Of a stretch of 64,000 nt of DNA, positions 60,964 to 64,000 are shown one piece after another. The notes beneath the pieces are model-generated. The model worked only from the letters and a program-made list of their open reading frames with translations. It searched no databases and had not been told where the DNA came from. The DNA is from Caulobacter hibisci (GTDB taxonomy: Bacteria; Pseudomonadota; Alphaproteobacteria; Caulobacterales; Caulobacteraceae). The DNA is taken from the NCBI RefSeq assembly GCF_016135805.1, contig NZ_JADWOX010000018.1:48005-112004 (forward strand), in the 5' to 3' direction. Each line of letters opens with the position of its first letter. The first letter of the stretch is position 1. A program made the translations under genes and the position numbers.

Positions 60964-62123
60964 GTTCACTGAAGGCGGAGGTGCGTATCCACCGCCGCAT
61001 CGCCGACATCGGCAAGGAAGCCTGGGACGCCTGCGCCGGTCCGTCCGGCGACCCCTTCGTCAGCTTCGACTTCCTCGATATCCTTGAAGAGAGCGGCTGT
61101 GCGGCCGACCGCACCGGCTGGGCGCCGCATCACGTCAGCGTCGCCGACGTCGATGGCGAGATCGGCGGTGTGATGCCGCTCTATCTGAAGAGCCACAGCC
61201 AGGGCGAATACGTCTTCGACCACGCCTGGGCCGACGCCTACGAGCGGGCCGGGGGCGACTACTATCCCAAGCTCCAGTGCTCGGCGCCGTTCTCGCCGGT
61301 GACCGGGCCGCGCCTGATCGCCCGGCCGGACGTCGATCCGGACGAGGCGCGCTCGGCGCTGCTGGGCGGCGCCCTGACCCTGTGCGAGCGCCTGAAGGCC
61401 TCGTCGCTGCACGTGACCTTCCCGACCACGGAAGAGTGGGACTGGATGGGCGATCGCGGCCTGCTGCGCCGTCAGGACCAGCAGTATCACTGGGAAAACG
61501 CCGGCTACGCGACCTTCGACGACTTCCTGGCGGCCCTGTCGTCCAACCGCCGCAAGACCATCCGCCGCGAGCGGCGCGACGCCCAGGAGGGGCTGGAGAT
61601 CGTCGCCCTGTCCGGCGACGACCTGAAGCCCGAGCACTGGGACGCCTTCTTCGGCTTCTACATGGACACCGGCGCCCGCAAGTGGGGGCGGCCCTATCTG
61701 AACCGGCGGTTCTTCTCGCTGCTGCACGAGCGGATGGCCGACAAGGTGCTGCTGATCCTGGCCCGGCGGCCGGACGGGCCGTGGATCGCGGGCGCGCTGA
61801 ACCTGCTGGGCCGCGACTGCCTCTACGGCCGTCACTGGGGCTGCACCGAGGACGTGCCGTTCCTGCATTTCGAGCTCTGCTACTATCAGGCCATCGAGCA
61901 CGCGATCCGGCTGGGCCTGCCGCGCGTCGAGGCCGGCGCCCAAGGGCAGCACAAGATCGCCCGCGGCTACCTGCCGAGCGCGGTCTATTCCGCCCACTGG
62001 ATCGCCGACCCGGCGCTACGCGCGCCGGTCGCTCGCTACCTGGAGCAGGAGCGGGCGGCGGTGGCCGAGGACATGGCGATGCTCACCGAGGAGTATTCGC
62101 CGTTCCGGCACGCCGACGGCTAG
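60960..62123 (+). CDS. GNAT-like protein of the DUF482/peptidogalycan family
   Basis: The 387-residue product has two GNAT-type halves. The N-terminal half includes PSGDPFVSFDFLDILEESGC, GVMPLYLKSHSQGEYVFDHA and SPVTGPRLIARPD; the C-terminal half has LSSNRRKTIRRERRDAQEGL and HFELCYYQAIEHAIRLGLPR. This matches the DUF482 family, whose function is unknown though sometimes annotated as peptidogalycan biosynthesis. The start is GTG 60960, overlapping the GDPD stop. It converges with the next gene, sharing CTAG at the two stops. Confidence 0.88.
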   Translation: MSSLKAEVRIHRRIADIGKEAWDACAGPSGDPFVSFDFLDILEESGCAADRTGWAPHHVSVADVDGEIGGVMPLYLKSHSQGEYVFDHAWADAYERAGGDYYPKLQCSAPFSPVTGPRLIARPDVDPDEARSALLGGALTLCERLKASSLHVTFPTTEEWDWMGDRGLLRRQDQQYHWENAGYATFDDFLAALSSNRRKTIRRERRDAQEGLEIVALSGDDLKPEHWDAFFGFYMDTGARKWGRPYLNRRFFSLLHERMADKVLLILARRPDGPWIAGALNLLGRDCLYGRHWGCTEDVPFLHFELCYYQAIEHAIRLGLPRVEAGAQGQHKIARGYLPSAVYSAHWIADPALRAPVARYLEQERAAVAEDMAMLTEEYSPFRHADG

Positions 62124-62602
62124 AGCCGAACCTCAGCGGTCTTGTCGTCGTAGTCCTTCTTCGGGTCGACGCCGAGCAGCATCTTCACGCCGGCGAACAG
62201 GCTGTTCTCGTTCAGCCAGATCTGGGCCTGGCCGGGTTCGAAGCGCAGCAGGCGCAGCTTGGGATCGTCCTTGCCCTCGTACCAGGCGGCGATGAAGGGG
62301 TTCCACAGGCGCTCGACCATCTCGGGGTCGGTCTCGATGGTCAGGCGGCCGTCGACCGCGGCGAACAGGTCGTGGCCCTTGGAGGCGAAGTGCAGCAGGG
62401 CAGGGGCGCCGGCGCCGGTTTCCTTGACCAGGTCGACGTCGACGGCGCTGAAGATCCAGGCCGCCTCGGTCTCGTCGCCGTCGAGGACGAAGGTCATCGG
62501 CTGGGCCCGGCCGCCTTCGCCGCCGCGCAGGCCGATCAGGCCGGTGCGGTCGGATTTCAGGGCCTTCCAGAACTTGGCTTTCAGTTCGGCTTCGTTGGAC
62601 AT
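62120..62602 (-). CDS. Pyridoxamine 5'-phosphate oxidase-like protein (general stress 26 type)
   Basis: The 160-residue product has the split-barrel fold of PNPOx-like flavin or F420 proteins: MTFVLDGDETEAAWIFSAVD, then LLHFASKGHDLFAAVDGRLT, then RLWNPFIAAWYEGKDDPKL. The last block is typical of general stress protein 26 relatives. The cofactor and substrate are unknown. ATG 62602 follows a strong ggaggag on the minus strand. It is converging with the GNAT-like gene. Confidence 0.88.
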   Translation of the reverse strand: MSNEAELKAKFWKALKSDRTGLIGLRGGEGGRAQPMTFVLDGDETEAAWIFSAVDVDLVKETGAGAPALLHFASKGHDLFAAVDGRLTIETDPEMVERLWNPFIAAWYEGKDDPKLRLLRFEPGQAQIWLNENSLFAGVKMLLGVDPKKDYDDKTAEVRL

Positions 62603-62656
62603 GGGGATCTCCTCCATTGGACCTAGCCAACGGAGGGCGAAGCGGGTCGTTCCCGT

Positions 62657-63247
62657 TCAGGAGCGCTCGAAGGCGGCCTTCAGCAGGGTCTTCACCTCGT
62701 CGTCGATCTCGGCGGGCGAGGCGAGGGCGAGCTTGGCCTTCAGCCGTTCGGACCAGCCTTCGTTCTTCGGCTCGGACAGGCGAGGGGAGGCGTTGGGCGC
62801 CAGGGCCAGGCCCAGCGACACGCCTCCGCCCTTGAGCGGCTTGGCGGCGGCGAACTGCACCTTGTTCGACCAGGCCGTGAAGCCCTTGCGCTGGCCGGTG
62901 ACCAGGCCGGGGAAGTCGGCCACGGCGGCCTCGATCGCTTCCAGGATGGCGGTGGAGGCCGGGTCGGTCCATAGCGCCGCGCGCAGGCCGGCCGCGTCGT
63001 CCCAGCCCAGTTCGGACGGGAAGGCCTCGCCCAGGATGTGGGCGCAGCGATTGACGCCCAGGCCGTAGTGGGTTTTCAGCCAGTCGATGCGGGCCTTGGG
63101 CCTGGTCTCGGCGCAGTCGCGGCGGACGATCTCGACCCATTGGGCCAGGGTCTTGCCGGTGTCGCGTTCCAGGCTGGCCTGGACCGAGGCGAACCACTTC
63201 TTCTGGCGGTCGGTCAGGCCTCGGCCCGCCTCGTCGGTCTTGCCCAC
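62657..63247 (-). CDS. DUF4287 and DUF5655 domain protein
   Basis: The 196-residue product joins two small domains. The N-terminal DUF4287-type part contains SLERDTGKTLAQWVEIVRRD and DWLKTHYGLGVNRCAHIL. The C-terminal DUF5655-type part contains KGFTAWSNKVQFAAAKPLKG and EGWSERLKAKLALASPAEID. The C-terminal domain is seen in several predicted transport or nucleic-acid proteins, but its role is unproven. It lies 54 bases before the PNPOx-like gene on the same strand. Confidence 0.8.
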   Translation of the reverse strand: MGKTDEAGRGLTDRQKKWFASVQASLERDTGKTLAQWVEIVRRDCAETRPKARIDWLKTHYGLGVNRCAHILGEAFPSELGWDDAAGLRAALWTDPASTAILEAIEAAVADFPGLVTGQRKGFTAWSNKVQFAAAKPLKGGGVSLGLALAPNASPRLSEPKNEGWSERLKAKLALASPAEIDDEVKTLLKAAFERS

Positions 63248-63315
63248 GCTTGCGCCCCCCCTCGTGGTTTGGCCAGTGGTTTGCTAGAGCCTGTCCCACG
63301 CAATTGGAGACGGTC

Positions 63316-63747
63316 ATGAGCCTTCACGGAACCTACGACCCGGACAACATCTTCGCCAAGATCGTTCGCGGCGAGATCCCGAGCGTGAAGGTGTTCGAGG
63401 ACGACGAGGTCCTGGCCTTCATGGACGCCTTTCCCCAGTCGCCGGGTCACCTGCTGGTGATCTCCAAGACCTCCAAGGCCCGCAACGTGCTGGAGGCCGA
63501 GCCCAAGACCCTGGGCCGGCTGATCGGCGCGGTGCAGAAGGCCTCCCGGGCGGTGACCACGGCGCTGAAGCCCGATGGCGTGGTGGTGACCCAGTTCAAT
63601 GGGACGCCGGCCGGCCAGACGGTGTTTCACCTGCATTTCCACGTCATCCCGCGCTACGAGGACCAGGAAGTGGGCCGTCACGGCGAAGGCATGGCCGACG
63701 CCGAGGACCTGAAGGCCCTGGCCGCGAAGATCGCCGCGGCGCTGTAG
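63316..63747 (+). CDS. HIT family nucleotide hydrolase
   Basis: The 143-residue product is a histidine-triad protein: IFAKIVRGEIPSVKVFEDDE at the N-terminus, FPQSPGHLLVISK in the middle and the triad HLHFHVIP near residue 105. HIT enzymes hydrolyse phosphoramidates and adenylated compounds such as AMP-lysine. The length is typical of Hinf/HinT. ggaga precedes ATG 63316. Confidence 0.93.
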   Translation: MSLHGTYDPDNIFAKIVRGEIPSVKVFEDDEVLAFMDAFPQSPGHLLVISKTSKARNVLEAEPKTLGRLIGAVQKASRAVTTALKPDGVVVTQFNGTPAGQTVFHLHFHVIPRYEDQEVGRHGEGMADAEDLKALAAKIAAAL

Positions 63748-63755
63748 GGTCCGCT

Positions 63756-63870
63756 TCCGCGGACCCCCTCAGTCGCTCCGCGACAGCTCCCCCAGAGGGG
63801 GAGCATCTAGGCGCTCAAGATCCTCCCCCTCTGGGGGAGGTGGCCCGGAGGGCCGGAGGGGGCAGGCACG
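63756..63870. repeat. Inverted pair of palindromic repeats after the HIT gene
   Basis: The left arm (ccccctcagtcgctccgcga, then cagctcccccagagggggagc) and the right arm (cctccccctctgggggaggt, then ggcccggagggccggaggggg) are inverted versions of each other with a few changes. No gene is inside. The remaining 130 bases to the window end hold no recognisable gene; they include a T run and TTTAACCAC near 63991. Confidence 0.8.
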
Positions 63871-64000
63871 GCGCTTCGTCCTCGCGCTTTCGCTACGAGT
63901 TGATCGGAGAGGGCGCGGGGCGTCCGGGCTGCGCCCGGCTGGGTGGGTTTTTTATACCGTTTCGACGAAGCTCAGACGCCCCCCCCGATCGTTTAACCAC

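Overview
The window is a high-GC alphaproteobacterial chromosome segment that I assign to Caulobacter (or a very close relative). The evidence is mipZ beside panC, the fliL-fliM-pflI flagellar operon divergent from flgF-flgG-flgA-flgH, a CtrA-type half site, several TonB-dependent receptors, and many paired palindromic intergenic repeats. No prophage, insertion sequence, CRISPR array or rRNA operon is visible. One tRNA gene (Thr, anticodon TGT) is present.

Layout. 1-4.8 kb: end of an S46 peptidase, an EF-hand protein, a nucleoside transporter, a GST, and two DUF559 nuclease-like genes (one intact, one frameshifted), each enclosed by an inverted pair of palindromic repeats. 4.8-9.9 kb: histone-deacetylase-like hydrolase, histidine phosphatase, then xseB-csaA-ispA-dxs, linked to isoprenoid supply. 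10-20 kb: two divergent flagellar operons, flgF-flgG-flgA-flgH plus a lipoprotein gene on the minus strand and fliL-fliM-pflI-motE-like-TPR on the plus strand. They share a control region with a sigma-54 promoter and a CtrA-like site. 20-29 kb: a complete pathway from 4-hydroxybenzoate to beta-ketoadipate products (pobA, pcaI, pcaJ, pcaF, pcaH, pcaG, pcaB and a fused pcaDC), with a divergent AraC-type regulator pobR.

29-36.6 kb: thioesterase, tRNA-Thr, a small protein, a two-component system whose kinase has two membrane segments and almost no external loop, and a divergent MacAB-like exporter operon. 36.8-43.6 kb: FecI-type sigma factor, FecR-type anti-sigma factor, a TonB receptor with an STN signalling domain, and a secreted S9 peptidase. 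This gene set also accompanies lasso-peptide clusters, but no lasso biosynthesis genes are present here. 43.6-49 kb: a second TonB receptor divergent from a sulfatase and its formylglycine-generating enzyme. 49.5-54.2 kb: GH43 hydrolase, a biotin-dependent acyl-CoA carboxylase subunit and a CPA2 antiporter.

54.3-64 kb: housekeeping and cell-cycle genes: DUF1489, a 29-residue membrane peptide, panC, mipZ, a membrane J-protein, a D,D-carboxypeptidase with a SPOR-like C-terminus, a phasin, RidA, GDPD, a GNAT-like protein, a PNPOx-like protein, a DUF4287/DUF5655 protein and a HIT protein.

The most unusual signal is the association of DUF559 genes with paired palindromic repeats. The same repeat ends that enclose the frameshifted DUF559 gene also form an empty, MITE-like copy at about 49.2 kb. 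This suggests, but does not prove, an undescribed mobile or repeat-maintenance unit.
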